From Rostrohypoxylon terebratum (Eukaryota; Ascomycota; Sordariomycetes; Xylariales; Hypoxylaceae), in NCBI GenBank assembly GCA_022497145.1, contig MU385948.1, positions 46,385-110,384 on the forward strand: a stretch of DNA of 64,000 bases, read 5' to 3'. How positions within the stretch are numbered: position 1 is the first letter of the stretch; each line of letters starts with the position of its first letter. Below, in pieces: positions 12,031 through 21,970 of the stretch. Below the pieces are notes generated by a model, which saw only the letters and a list, made by a program, of their open reading frames with translations, was not told the origin of the DNA and did not search any database. A program made the translations under genes and the position numbers.

Positions 12031-13983
12031 ATGGCGAAAGAATACCCAAATAATTTTAACCTGGTCGCGAAGATGGTGAACAGGTTGGAGAAGCTAGAAA
12101 GATTCTTCGGTGGCTCTAAGAAGAAGGATAAGGATAGAGGGACAAGAAATAGGGAACTTTCAGCCATATCGACCTTTGATGAACAACATTTCCCGGCACC
12201 ATCGTTCATGAAGCCGACGTCGATACACATGAAGCCTCGGGAGGAACCCATTTTATGGTCTAGAGAAGCTAAAGATCGTTCCCAGAGTTTACCTGGCCCG
12301 CATGAACATCGAAAACGACGGTCCTCAATCGGCTCTATCGGTGATATCTTGAATCACCGATACCATCCTAGTGACCCCATATATCCGCTGTCACTATCTG
12401 CTAGGAAGACTGAAGGATCTTACGGTACTCCGAGGCTATCGCGATTTAGGTTTCCGGACGCTCTTACTATGGATGAAAAGGGAATCACAGCTAAAGAACG
12501 TACCGCCCCGGACTTTGCAGAAGAGAGTATATTGGATTGGTATCCTCAGCGCGTATCCTCATTATTTGATAATTTGGGCCTGGACACCTCCATTGACGGT
12601 CGCATTGCAAGACTCTCGCCAACTAACCAAGGCTCACCAACATCCGAACCACCATCCCCGACCTTGTCTACACCACCTTCACCTCGAACGAGAACAGACA
12701 CTGCCAACACACCACTGAGACAGCCGTCCCGGAATCCAAGCAAGGGTTTAGTAGGGGAACTATCACTATCAGCAAATCCTTCTCCTCCACCATTCTCAGT
12801 CCCCACCCCCGACTCTCCACCCGCTTCGGACGATGAAGAATGTTCACGAACTTCGCTCGGCAGATTACCGCCTGCTAAGGCGCTGGCCTCACCTATCCTA
12901 ATTACGCATAGGCCATCACATGACTTCAGCTCTCAGCATAGCTCAGGGCTTTCAATCCCCACCAGGGAATCATGGGGTTTGAGACCGCAAGACCCAGTAG
13001 CTTCGAGCTGCACCACATTAGAAGGAAGCACCTTCGTAATTCGATCACGATTTGTGCGAAAAGCGGAAAGTATGGATTCCCTATCGACTATTACTAGATT
13101 TAGACCGATCAATCGGAACCTTAGAGAGCCCACGCTCGATGATTTCTATAGTCTTGAAGATGACGATGTTTTGGAATGCCGACCTGTGACACCAAAAATG
13201 GAGGATGAAGCTGATATACCACCAACACCACCTCCGAAAGATCCGCCCGAGACCCCTATTGGCAGAAGCCGTTCTACTCGACATATGCCAATAGCCCCCA
13301 CAGTTGCGATTAACTATTCATCTGGGGAGCTCACTCCTCCCCGTACACCCACTGATTCTCAATTCCTTACTTTGACGTATTCGCCCACCAACGCCTCTGG
13401 AGCATTAGGTGCAATGTGGGCAGCTAGCATTGCCAACACTTACAATTTCGACTTAGTTTATGTAATCAGCCTTTGGCCGAAAGGCGATGGAGACGCATTA
13501 GACCCATCACGACGACCAATTTCTTCCGATCGCCAACCCATAGTCCAGGACAGAGATCTCGCCGCCGCCCGATGTTCCATCGTCGCCAATTCGAAATCAG
13601 AGGTGACAGGTCGGCTACTTGCCGCATATGGTTTGAATCAATTTGGATCACCTTTTCGAATCCATTCCCAGTTCCATAAAAAGATGCTTGGATTCCAGGG
13701 TTGGAAAGAATATCGCGACGAGCTTGCTTCTCCAGGAATGATAGCGCGGGGATGGACCTGCTCTTTCTACAGCGACCATGTCACAACGACCCAGAATGAG
13801 GCTATTAGCAGCCACGTTAGACAAGAGGGGGTAGCAAATCGAGGAATAGTCTTTGCCGCTTACACCAAAAAGACTACCAAGTCAGCGATCCCTGTCATAT
13901 CGACACCGAAACAAACGGTCATACTCGGCAAGCTTTTTTACGATGCACAGACGCTTGTCGACGCTCTAGTACATGGCACCTAG
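12031..13983 (+). CDS. Hypothetical protein, 650 aa, Pro/Ser-rich with a conserved-looking C-terminal domain
   Basis: A single uninterrupted ORF of 650 codons, far longer than chance. Two starts are possible: ATG 12031 (AACACAATGG context) or ATG 12073, giving MVNRLEKLERFFGG. Residues about 20-45 are rich in Lys/Arg. The middle is low-complexity, with many SP/TP motifs and a proline run (PPTPPPKDPPETP) that could bind SH3 or WW domains. From about residue 455 to the end the sequence is regular and looks folded (GALGAMWAASIANTYNFDLV, then LLAAYGLNQFGSPFRIH and GWTCSFYSD). I suspect a GAF-like or ligand-sensing fold but cannot show it. No signal peptide or membrane segment. Function unknown. 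Confidence 0.8.
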   Translation: MAKEYPNNFNLVAKMVNRLEKLERFFGGSKKKDKDRGTRNRELSAISTFDEQHFPAPSFMKPTSIHMKPREEPILWSREAKDRSQSLPGPHEHRKRRSSIGSIGDILNHRYHPSDPIYPLSLSARKTEGSYGTPRLSRFRFPDALTMDEKGITAKERTAPDFAEESILDWYPQRVSSLFDNLGLDTSIDGRIARLSPTNQGSPTSEPPSPTLSTPPSPRTRTDTANTPLRQPSRNPSKGLVGELSLSANPSPPPFSVPTPDSPPASDDEECSRTSLGRLPPAKALASPILITHRPSHDFSSQHSSGLSIPTRESWGLRPQDPVASSCTTLEGSTFVIRSRFVRKAESMDSLSTITRFRPINRNLREPTLDDFYSLEDDDVLECRPVTPKMEDEADIPPTPPPKDPPETPIGRSRSTRHMPIAPTVAINYSSGELTPPRTPTDSQFLTLTYSPTNASGALGAMWAASIANTYNFDLVYVISLWPKGDGDALDPSRRPISSDRQPIVQDRDLAAARCSIVANSKSEVTGRLLAAYGLNQFGSPFRIHSQFHKKMLGFQGWKEYRDELASPGMIARGWTCSFYSDHVTTTQNEAISSHVRQEGVANRGIVFAAYTKKTTKSAIPVISTPKQTVILGKLFYDAQTLVDALVHGT

Positions 13984-14758
13984 CCTCAACCTATCAACAC
14001 AACACTTTACAGGAATATCACATCCATATCAACGAGGGAGACACAATGGGTTAGCGCGGGTCTCGCTTTTAGGAGGACAGCATGTCGTCAAACATGTACT
14101 AGACTCGATGAGTTGCGATGAATTACGATGATGGCAGAGCATGGTATTTTTTACTATTTGATACCCCAAAACTAGTTTACGGCGGTCATAGTCTTTCGGG
14201 CGAATTCGGGCATGTTGTTTTAAAACATCTTAACGAATAGCTAATTTCTACAAGGAAAATAATTAAAAAAAAACCATCTGACATACTTATTAAACAACAT
14301 TGTATTACCCCAAGAATCGCGGATTATTCACATTCTTCAAATTTTACATCATACATAAACTTCGTTATTTCACTGATTCGGCAAGGTTTTGATTTCTGTC
14401 GTAGTACTCGGCGCATTTTGTTGTTCAACTAGTAACTTCCCCCAGTATCCCTACCTCCTTTAGAGACTTTTGAAGGGATGTGATTTCAAATAGGTAGCCT
14501 TGGAGGTATGTGGTATATGTCCTCCCTTTTCTATGTGTGTCTTTCCCTAGACAATAACCCACAGAACTCCCAGTCCCACAATACCCGAGGAATGCCTAAC
14601 TCCTAACGGAACCGACTAAGGAGGCCATCTCCAACCGATTCGTTATAACGCCAAAGGGGTTACTAATTGGGTATATCCTTCTATAAACTGAATCCTGTCA
14701 TATCTTCAAGTAAGAGAACAGCCTGTGACATGGCTGTGGCGGCGAGGTTTTCCGGATG
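13984..14758. other. Intergenic region between convergent genes
   Basis: Contains the 3' ends of the 650-aa gene and the - strand 322-aa gene. It is AT-rich around 14240-14400. No gene or notable repeat was seen. Confidence 0.5.
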
Positions 14759-15727
14759 CTAGTATGACATCGCACGGAGCAAGCCAAAATCGTTACCCCT
14801 CTCCCGTCTCTCCCTCTCCTTGCGCTCGAGATCCATCCTCACCAGGGCGCTACCCCGCGCGCGCCACATTCTGATATCCTCGTCGAGCGCCCTGTCGTGG
14901 TACGTCTCGTCGTGGCGCTCTCGCAGCGCGGCCTTCCTCTCGCGCTCCCCGTGCTGCAGCAGGCGGATCTCGCACGTGCGGTACACGAGCTCGAGCCGCT
15001 CGAGCTGCGAACAGCTGCGCAGGAGACGCAGGAGGGGGCCTTGGGAGCGGTCGAGCTGCGCGTGCTTCGCGCGCACGAGCTTGTGGACTAGTGATCTTTG
15101 CCAGCGCTCTCGCTCTGCGTCGTTGGTCCAGTAGGAGGCGGCGTCGGTGCTGGCGCGCCGGCGGGCGAGGTCTGGGTTGTGGGGGTGCTCGGGGAGTTCG
15201 ATTATGGTGGAGAGTCTGTTGGGGCTGTTTTTATGCTGCCCCGGCTCGTTCTCGTGGGTTTGGGGTCGGGATTTTGTGTGGGATGGGTAGTGGTGGTGAG
15301 CTTGGGTATGAGGTGCTGGAGATTTGGTTTGGCGGCGGGGTGAGGTGCCGTGCGCCGGGATGGGCCGTTTGTGACGGAAGGGGATTGAGAGACCACTTTT
15401 CTTGTTCTTTTTGACATTGCTTGCGGGGGCCGTGTGGGGTTTATTGGTGCCGTCGGTGCGGTCAAGCTTCGCCGAAGCTCCTGCCATCACCGCGTTGAGG
15501 GATGTGGGCTTTTTAGTTGCCTGGCTTGTTTGTAATTCGGAGACCTTGGTAGCTTGAGGTAGCTTGCGACGTCTGCGGGCTGTTACGCGCAAGTGGTCCA
15601 TCGACTGTTGTACTTCCTCTTCGCTCATGCCAGATCGAGGCGTAGGTTGGGTGATGATGATGGTTAATGTGGGCTCGGATTTGGGGCTTAAAGGCGGAAC
15701 ACACGGCAATGCCAGGTCTTCCGCCAT
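14759..15727 (-). CDS. Hypothetical basic protein, 322 aa
   Basis: The frame is open for 364 codons, but the first ATG is at 15727 (MAEDLALPCVPPLSPKSEPT), giving 322 residues. The N-terminal half is low-complexity and basic (TARRRRKLPQ, then KKNKKSGLSIPFRHKR and a His/Pro/Ser-rich stretch). The C-terminal 110 residues are highly charged and predicted helical (DAERERWQRSLVHKLVRAKH; DLERKERERRERG) and could form a coiled coil. The 3' half is markedly GC-rich (14800-15200) compared with flanking DNA. No domain recognised. The basic clusters would suit a nuclear or nucleic-acid-binding protein, but that is only inference. Confidence 0.7.
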   Translation of the reverse strand: MAEDLALPCVPPLSPKSEPTLTIIITQPTPRSGMSEEEVQQSMDHLRVTARRRRKLPQATKVSELQTSQATKKPTSLNAVMAGASAKLDRTDGTNKPHTAPASNVKKNKKSGLSIPFRHKRPIPAHGTSPRRQTKSPAPHTQAHHHYPSHTKSRPQTHENEPGQHKNSPNRLSTIIELPEHPHNPDLARRRASTDAASYWTNDAERERWQRSLVHKLVRAKHAQLDRSQGPLLRLLRSCSQLERLELVYRTCEIRLLQHGERERKAALRERHDETYHDRALDEDIRMWRARGSALVRMDLERKERERRERGNDFGLLRAMSY

Positions 15728-16801
15728 GACAGATTGAAATTCCTGATCAAATAGTTGTAATGGTGTTGGTCTGGGTGGTAGAAATGACGTGAATGTAGGT
15801 GCTAAGTGAAGATGTTGTTCAGCGGTCGCACAAAATAAGAACGCAAAAGACAATAGATGATTGAGGTACCTTAGGTAGGCAGGGGAAAAAATTGCAAAAG
15901 GTACATCCTATCTGCAGTCGATAGGAGATTCTTTTCTCGTACACGACCAGGGAAAAAGTCGCGTCGTAGGTAGAGAGGTAGGTGGTCTACGTATAACTTT
16001 TGTGGCTGCGCGTATGTTCATGCCAACGCCATCGTTGAGATTTGTATTTTCAAATCTCACTGTGGAGGTCCACTATCAGAACATACCAAGATAAATAGAG
16101 CTTCAAATTAAGCTCTTGATGTAAGCAGATAAAGCTATGTATGGTATGCAGTGCCATCCTATGAAGTAAGAACTTCAGATTGCTGAAAACGTCAGAATAC
16201 GGAGGAATCAGAAGAGATTTCCAATACGGATACGTCATTAGAAATACCCCCGCGGCTGTGTTTTCCTCGTCGACCAGCATATACGGGGAGGAGCTGAATA
16301 GGTACCTGCAGACCGTAATGAAAATCAACGCCGTGGCGCATCTTAAACCCTGCCGTGTCGTCTAGGGCTATTGTGAGACTGTTGGGAAGGATCCTACGCC
16401 TCATGGAAGCAGACATCACAGTGCCTGTGGGGGTCTCGCTTTTCGGATCCCTTCCGTATTTTATGATTCTAATTGGCTATATATATATACTTCGATATTT
16501 ACGGGCTATGTATGATTGAGTTGATCATCTTTTACTATAAAGTTTTAGAAGATGACGTGAGAAGCTTAACATAATTAAAGTCGGGGATCTTGAGTTTGAC
16601 TATAGAACCAAGACATCTTGTGTCCATTAATAATTACATAGAATACAGAAGTGCGACACTAGACGTATAAATGTCAAACTTAGGGTATCTTAGGTTGATA
16701 AAATACACGTGGTGGAAATGCCTTTTTTCCACCACTAAGCGTCTGAGATTCTGATGACTGAATCAACAAACGCATTACATCCAAACCCACCCCAATTATC
16801 G
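15728..16801. other. Intergenic region
   Basis: Upstream of the 322-aa gene and downstream of the SLATT gene, both on the - strand. Contains an 8-bp hairpin (GAGATTTG, spacer, CAAATCTC) near 16036-16058, an AT dinucleotide run near 16480 and short TAGGTAGG clusters near 15870 and 15970. No gene seen. Confidence 0.45.
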
Positions 16802-17983
16802 TTATTCTTCAAATTCGCGCTTCGAATCGTGATGGTCGTGGTGGTGTCCTAATTTGTCAACAGCTCTGTGCATCTGCGCAGACGCCGCCGACCTCATTTC
16901 CCCTATTGCGGTCCTGTGTGTCTCACTCGCATCCCTGACCGCTTGTCTTCCTGTCTCCTCCATTCGGCCCTTACTCTCTAGCACCTCACGTTGCCCTTGA
17001 TCGACCGCTCGTGCTGCCTGTTCGCGACGTTCCCGGGCCGCTTGGTCTACTTTTTCCGTAGTATCGTCAAGTTGACCTTTCGCGGTTTCCCCTACCCCTC
17101 GTATATCCTCTTGTACTCCTCTTCCGTGCTCGTGTAAGCGATCTCTCATATGGTGCGCTTTTTCTTCAAGACCAGAACCGAGTCGGGATGCTAGGCCTTC
17201 TATTCTCGCAATATCGATGCCGCCGACCCTCTCGCGGCTGTCATCTCTGAAGCGCATGCCACTCGTCACCGAGGTGTAACTGTCAGGGGTGTTCATCTCA
17301 ATCTCCTGCTTCGTGTGATTATACATTCGATCGATAGCCGCAACGACCTCGTAGACGTCGAGGTTACAACCGGTACGAGAGAAGTCACGCTCGCGCTGCT
17401 CGATGAATTCGCGAATTTTCTTCCATTCGTTGCCGTAGTATTTGAGACGCCCGGGCAGCCCACTGCCCTTAAGGAATGTGAGAAGCCCCGCAATTATAGT
17501 ATTGATAGCGCCGAAGGCCGTCACCGCGCCGTGGCTGACTCCCGCGGCCCCCATAGCTGTGATAGATGCCGCAACAACAATCTGTAGAAAGTAGCAGACA
17601 TTGATGAGGATTGAGAAAACCTTGTACCGATCCTTGGACTTCTGCTCTGAGCGTACCACTCGTGCGTATATGCCGATATTAGCCGCCGGGCGCGTTCCTA
17701 TGGGGCTCGATTCGCTGTAGCCTAAGTACGGCGATGTCGTGATGCCTACCATTAAACGGAAGAGCCTCAAATTATCGTCTTCGGGGACCAGAAAACTTGG
17801 AGGGTGGGGGAGCACATTTGAGGCACCTCCCAATGTGGAATCCATCGTGGTCAAGCCGAAGCCCGCCACAGAGCCAACGTTCTGAGGGCCATACTGATGA
17901 TTAACATGACCTTCCTCCATGCGTCCTTCTTGTGGCTTCCTTTCCAATATTAACCGTAGCAACGCGCCGAAGAAGGAACCCAT
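16802..17983 (-). CDS. SLATT-type two-transmembrane protein with LEA-like coiled-coil tail, 393 aa
   Basis: Single-exon gene. Residues about 97-235 match my knowledge of the fungal SLATT family (SMODS- and SLOG-associating 2TM effector): an IGIYARVVRSEQKSKDRYKV entry, a first membrane helix at about 122-146 (FSILINVCYFLQIVVAA), a small loop, a second helix at about 151-171 (AVTAFGAINTIIAGLLTFLK), then the conserved GLPGRLKYYGNEWKKIREFIEQRERDF block (written here as its parts GLPGRLKYYGNEWKK and IREFIEQRERDF). Bacterial SLATT proteins are membrane effectors of nucleotide-signal defence systems; fungal members are uncharacterised. The C-terminal 130 residues are charged, repetitive helix (EKVDQAARERREQAARAVDQ), resembling LEA or apolipoprotein repeats, ending His-rich (GHHHDHHD). 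Neighbouring genes give no functional clue. Confidence 0.85.
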   Translation of the reverse strand: MGSFFGALLRLILERKPQEGRMEEGHVNHQYGPQNVGSVAGFGLTTMDSTLGGASNVLPHPPSFLVPEDDNLRLFRLMVGITTSPYLGYSESSPIGTRPAANIGIYARVVRSEQKSKDRYKVFSILINVCYFLQIVVAASITAMGAAGVSHGAVTAFGAINTIIAGLLTFLKGSGLPGRLKYYGNEWKKIREFIEQRERDFSRTGCNLDVYEVVAAIDRMYNHTKQEIEMNTPDSYTSVTSGMRFRDDSRERVGGIDIARIEGLASRLGSGLEEKAHHMRDRLHEHGRGVQEDIRGVGETAKGQLDDTTEKVDQAARERREQAARAVDQGQREVLESKGRMEETGRQAVRDASETHRTAIGEMRSAASAQMHRAVDKLGHHHDHHDSKREFEE

Positions 17984-20880
17984 ATCGCGTGGCTTTCCGC
18001 TGTGCCCAGCTGTCTTGAACAGACACTAGCAAACGATGCAGAATCGAGAACCACGGACATTAAAGAGGATTCGAAAGAAATACCTAGATAGAAAAGTCAC
18101 TATCTCATAGGGTATATTAGACCACCCGCTATGCCGATCCAGTAAACTATGGTTTAGACTATGGGTAATGGGTTATGTGCATGCGTATAGTTCAGCTGGC
18201 TTCGAGAGAGCAATATTTCCTAAAACGTATAAAAATGGCCCAGAATGGTATCGATTTACACCCTATCGGAGGTTTAATATCTCGGAGTGGGCCAATCGTG
18301 GCGCTACGGAGAGTAGGTCAGATAGTTGCCTGCGAGCTTATGCGCCAAGCGATGAGGATTTAGACAGTAACGAATGGGTGTCGAACGGGACGTCCCGACA
18401 TCATAGACAGCCTACATGACTACGTAGTAGTCTTTGATTTGATATGCATGGTAAATCTGTGATAATGGCAATCATCTGCAGAACAGAATTTTCAGCGGGT
18501 CGCCGAATACAACGGTCGAGAGGGATTCGGGGGGGTCAAAGATGCCCGAGATCCTGGTAGAGCAATATCCGAATTCAGCTCGCTTACCAGCCTCTTGGGA
18601 AAATACAAGGGTAATTGATGAGCTGAACAAAAAAGAAAGATATGATACTAATTCGAAGCCATGCTTGTTTACCCACCAAGTCGTGAAAGTAAAGTAAATC
18701 GTGCCCGTGAGATAATGCCACCAGCGCTCCGCTCTCGCCGCTGGAAAATTCCACGTGGAATAAGGGGCGAACAAACGTTGACCTATTGACAGTCACCACA
18801 TAGAGTGATGCCCAGCTCGTCAGGTAGGCATCTTGGCAGACCGGTTGAGCGTTTGAGCGTTTGAAGAGAAAATTCCCGAAGGTTGCAGGTGAGGTTAGAA
18901 TCGGAATGGAAACGACGGAAAATTCTGGACAAGTTGAGCTTTGCTGGCGGCTCAAGTAGGGTTTTTCAAGTTAGCAGCTCTAGCAGGCTCTAGTATAGTA
19001 GTATGGTTCATAAGGTTTATAGGTACATTTGAGACTCATACCTGCCTAATATAATGAGCAAATCAGAAGTGTAGAATGGGATATCCACATTCCTTTTTTG
19101 GAATATCATTTAACGCTCCATCCTATCGGGACAAGGGAATCGCATGTATGTAGATCTAGCTTCTCCGTCTGCGCCGAAGTTCATCTTGCATACCTAAATA
19201 GCGCAATCGCCGTCGAGGTGAGGGGCCTATGGGTGGAGCAGTGTAATAAGACATTACCGCCACAACCTTATAGGCGTCATCGTCCCATTTAACAGCACCC
19301 GTTGATGGCGGGGGTAGATGGGGACGTACAGAAATGTAGCAACTCACACAGCGTCTACAGCATACCTACACGCTTGTCGTACGGATTGGATATCAACCTA
19401 AAGAATCGTGCCACTGATCAACAATACCTAGCTATCAATGATCATGATTCGTGGTTCCTATAGGTAAGTAAGCGACAAGTCCGTTTCATCAATTCACATA
19501 TCATCTCGTGTCTACTTGCATAGGGGCAAGGCGAAGCCGGCACCTATGCTCCCCTACCTATCCCCCAAGGATTCGGGAATAGGGCTAACATCTATGAATG
19601 ATAATGTATAATTCGATCCTTTGATTGGAAGACCGATTTTGGAGTAGGTTTAATACCTATGTTAAAGATTTGGCCTGGACCAAAACTGAGCCCACTGTTA
19701 AATTGGAGAATCTGTACACTGAAGTGCCCCTGTAATATGGTCCACTAACGGGGATTGAAGAGCCAATCTACAACCTCTCACCTGTAAATCCAACCCTGAG
19801 CCTCTGAGGTGCATCGTTCTTCGAACAAACCTCCCAACTTCATTTAATTGACCCGACTACGTAAACCGTAAATTGACTCTGATTGCCAACTTTATAATGA
19901 ATATCAGCTTATAAAAATTATGGAAAAGAACCAAGGTAAGATGATACCAGGTATGTACGAAGACACCGCGAACCGTCATGGAGCAGAAACATGGACACGC
20001 AGACACGCTAAAGCACTAAAGAACGACATACGTGCCTTGAGCTACCATACCTTAGGTACCTACTTAGGAACGTCTCTAGTATAATACCTAGGTCCTAGGT
20101 CCTAGGTAGCGAAGGCTTCTTTGTCACATCGCACATCGCGACGAAGCTCCTAATTCTCGTAGACTTACAATATATCTTTTTTTTTAGAAAAAAAAAGAGG
20201 AAACAACAATCTAGTGTTTTAAAGGGTTCCAGCTAGTTGATGCTCTCCGTCGGGCTGTTCAGGGCGACGCTTGGTGCCCGTGCTCCTCGTTATTACAGCG
20301 TATCCTCGCGTTACAAGAAACTGCTGTAGCAACCTTAGGCAAAAACTGCCCATAGCAAAGGCCTAGATGGCGCAGTGCAACCCCAAGCAAATCTTGCCTT
20401 CTGACTCATATCGACTGTCACGTAAAAAACATTTCCTGTTGCTAGTAACGCAGAAATGTATTCGAAGCTGCGCAGAAGTATTGCGTAACCACCTTGTCAG
20501 GTTGATGATACTAAAACATCTCGAAGATCTGGTATACTGGCGAGCCACGACTTATTATACTAGCTAGAAACGGCCCTACTGGGACCCATCAAGGAGTATA
20601 ATGGAGCCAGGATGAAATCAACAGCGATTGAAGTGCTTTGAATTGTATATAATAGAACACGTATCACTTAAAAAAAACGGATAGATACAGTCTTTATTCT
20701 TTAAGGGAAACTTTCGTCCCGTCCGTGCAACTTACATATCTGAGACGATGATTCAGAGACCTGTTGGAGAACCAAATAGTACCATAATAAGCGCTGACAC
20801 CACTGGGAGTTTACGCCTATATCACCACGGCTAGCACATAGTAGCACCTAAATACTCGCACGATAGGTACTGGTAGGTAC

Positions 20881-20923
20881 CTACCAGCCTACCAGCCTAC
20901 CAGCCTACCTACTAGCCTACCTA
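20881..20923 (+). repeat. Tandem octamer CTACCAGC x3 with degenerate copies
   Basis: Three perfect copies of CTACCAGC are followed by CTACCTAC and TAGCCTAC variants. It directly follows a GGTAGGTACCTACC palindrome, so the octamer probably grew out of the ACCTA motif common in this DNA. Confidence 0.75.
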
Positions 20924-20965
20924 AGCAGGAATTTGAACAGTGACTGCGAAAATAAAGCTTCTCAC

Positions 20966-21334
20966 TTATACAGGCCCATACTTGTAGTTTATCAGCGCCC
21001 TAGTACCCCTGGAAATTATCTCAGTAGACCCCATGAACCAAACGCTATTGATTACTTGAGATCCGAGTTTCAACTTGTAGTCGGGAATTGATGATATCCA
21101 TAGTTGTGGGTCCTGATCTGACTCTGAAAGTCGTGTTTGACCTCGTTGAAAATGGCGGTACTCAAAAAGGCTCCGGGGGAGGATCCGGACTTGTCGGGAT
21201 GTTGAACACCGCACTCTTCGAGAACCAGGTGTATGTACATACAAACGTTCCGTATTCATGGATACGGCGAATTTCAAGGCATTAGTTGCGAGATCTTCGG
21301 CTGTAGAAGCCGGAGCAGAGGCCGGCACCGCCAT
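20966..21334 (-). CDS. Doubtful small ORF, 122 aa
   Basis: A - strand ORF whose ATG (21334) has a good context (AACAATGGCG) and an Ala/Ser-rich start (MAVPASAPASTAEDLATNAL). The rest shows no recognisable domain. A GTATGT donor-like site occurs early, so it could be the first exon of an unrecognised spliced gene or chance. Listed only because it stands alone in a long gap. Confidence 0.18.
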   Translation of the reverse strand: MAVPASAPASTAEDLATNALKFAVSMNTERLYVHTPGSRRVRCSTSRQVRILPRSLFEYRHFQRGQTRLSESDQDPQLWISSIPDYKLKLGSQVINSVWFMGSTEIISRGTRALINYKYGPV

Positions 21335-21970
21335 TGTTACTTGCCTCTACGTTGAAAATCCTTGTTGGCGAGCTAAATCTTAGCAGTGATAGCAATGGCG
21401 CAGGCAGATCTTTCAGCAGCATCTTAAGGGTCTTGTCGTTATCCTGGCAGCGTCGAATCTCTCGATTACCTGCCTTGCGTTTCTATGATCTCCCAATTCG
21501 TAGCTAGAGAGTCCTCGGTAAGATTCTTATCTCGAATAGAAGGCGAGCCATGAGAGAACTATTGAGCATATCGCACTTATGTCAGGTTCAGGTATGTCTT
21601 CTAAGAAGCACGAGGGATTTTATGGAGTGAAAAAGATAATAGAAGCTTAGTTCCTTGCTTTTGAAGAATTCTGCTTAAAGTAATACTACTTTGGGTTTTG
21701 CATAATTGTATCAAAGCGAATTGACGTAAGTCTACATGATCAGTTCTAAATGCGCAATCACCTCAAAACGCCGCAACAAGTCTCATAATTCTATCTTTTC
21801 TTGAATAGCATCATTTAGCTATTTTTTATCCGGTGTATGGGTACCGAAGCGTGAGCATGACGAAATTTAGCTCGACCGAGTGAACCATACTTAAACTTTA
21901 AAGCTTGTTTCTCAAAACCCCATAATTTAAACTCTCCAATATAGATAACCACGGCCGTTGCGATCGTGGA

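Larger units (their letters stand above)
17984..21970. other. Gene-poor 4 kb region
   Basis: No convincing gene. It holds TAGGT/ACCTA clusters near 20045-20110 and 20865-20930, a direct octamer repeat (20881-20923), and a poly-T/poly-A junction near 20175. Short ORFs at 18168-18419 (+) and 18584-18955 (-) have no recognisable content. One weak - strand candidate at 20966-21334 is listed separately. Confidence 0.45.
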
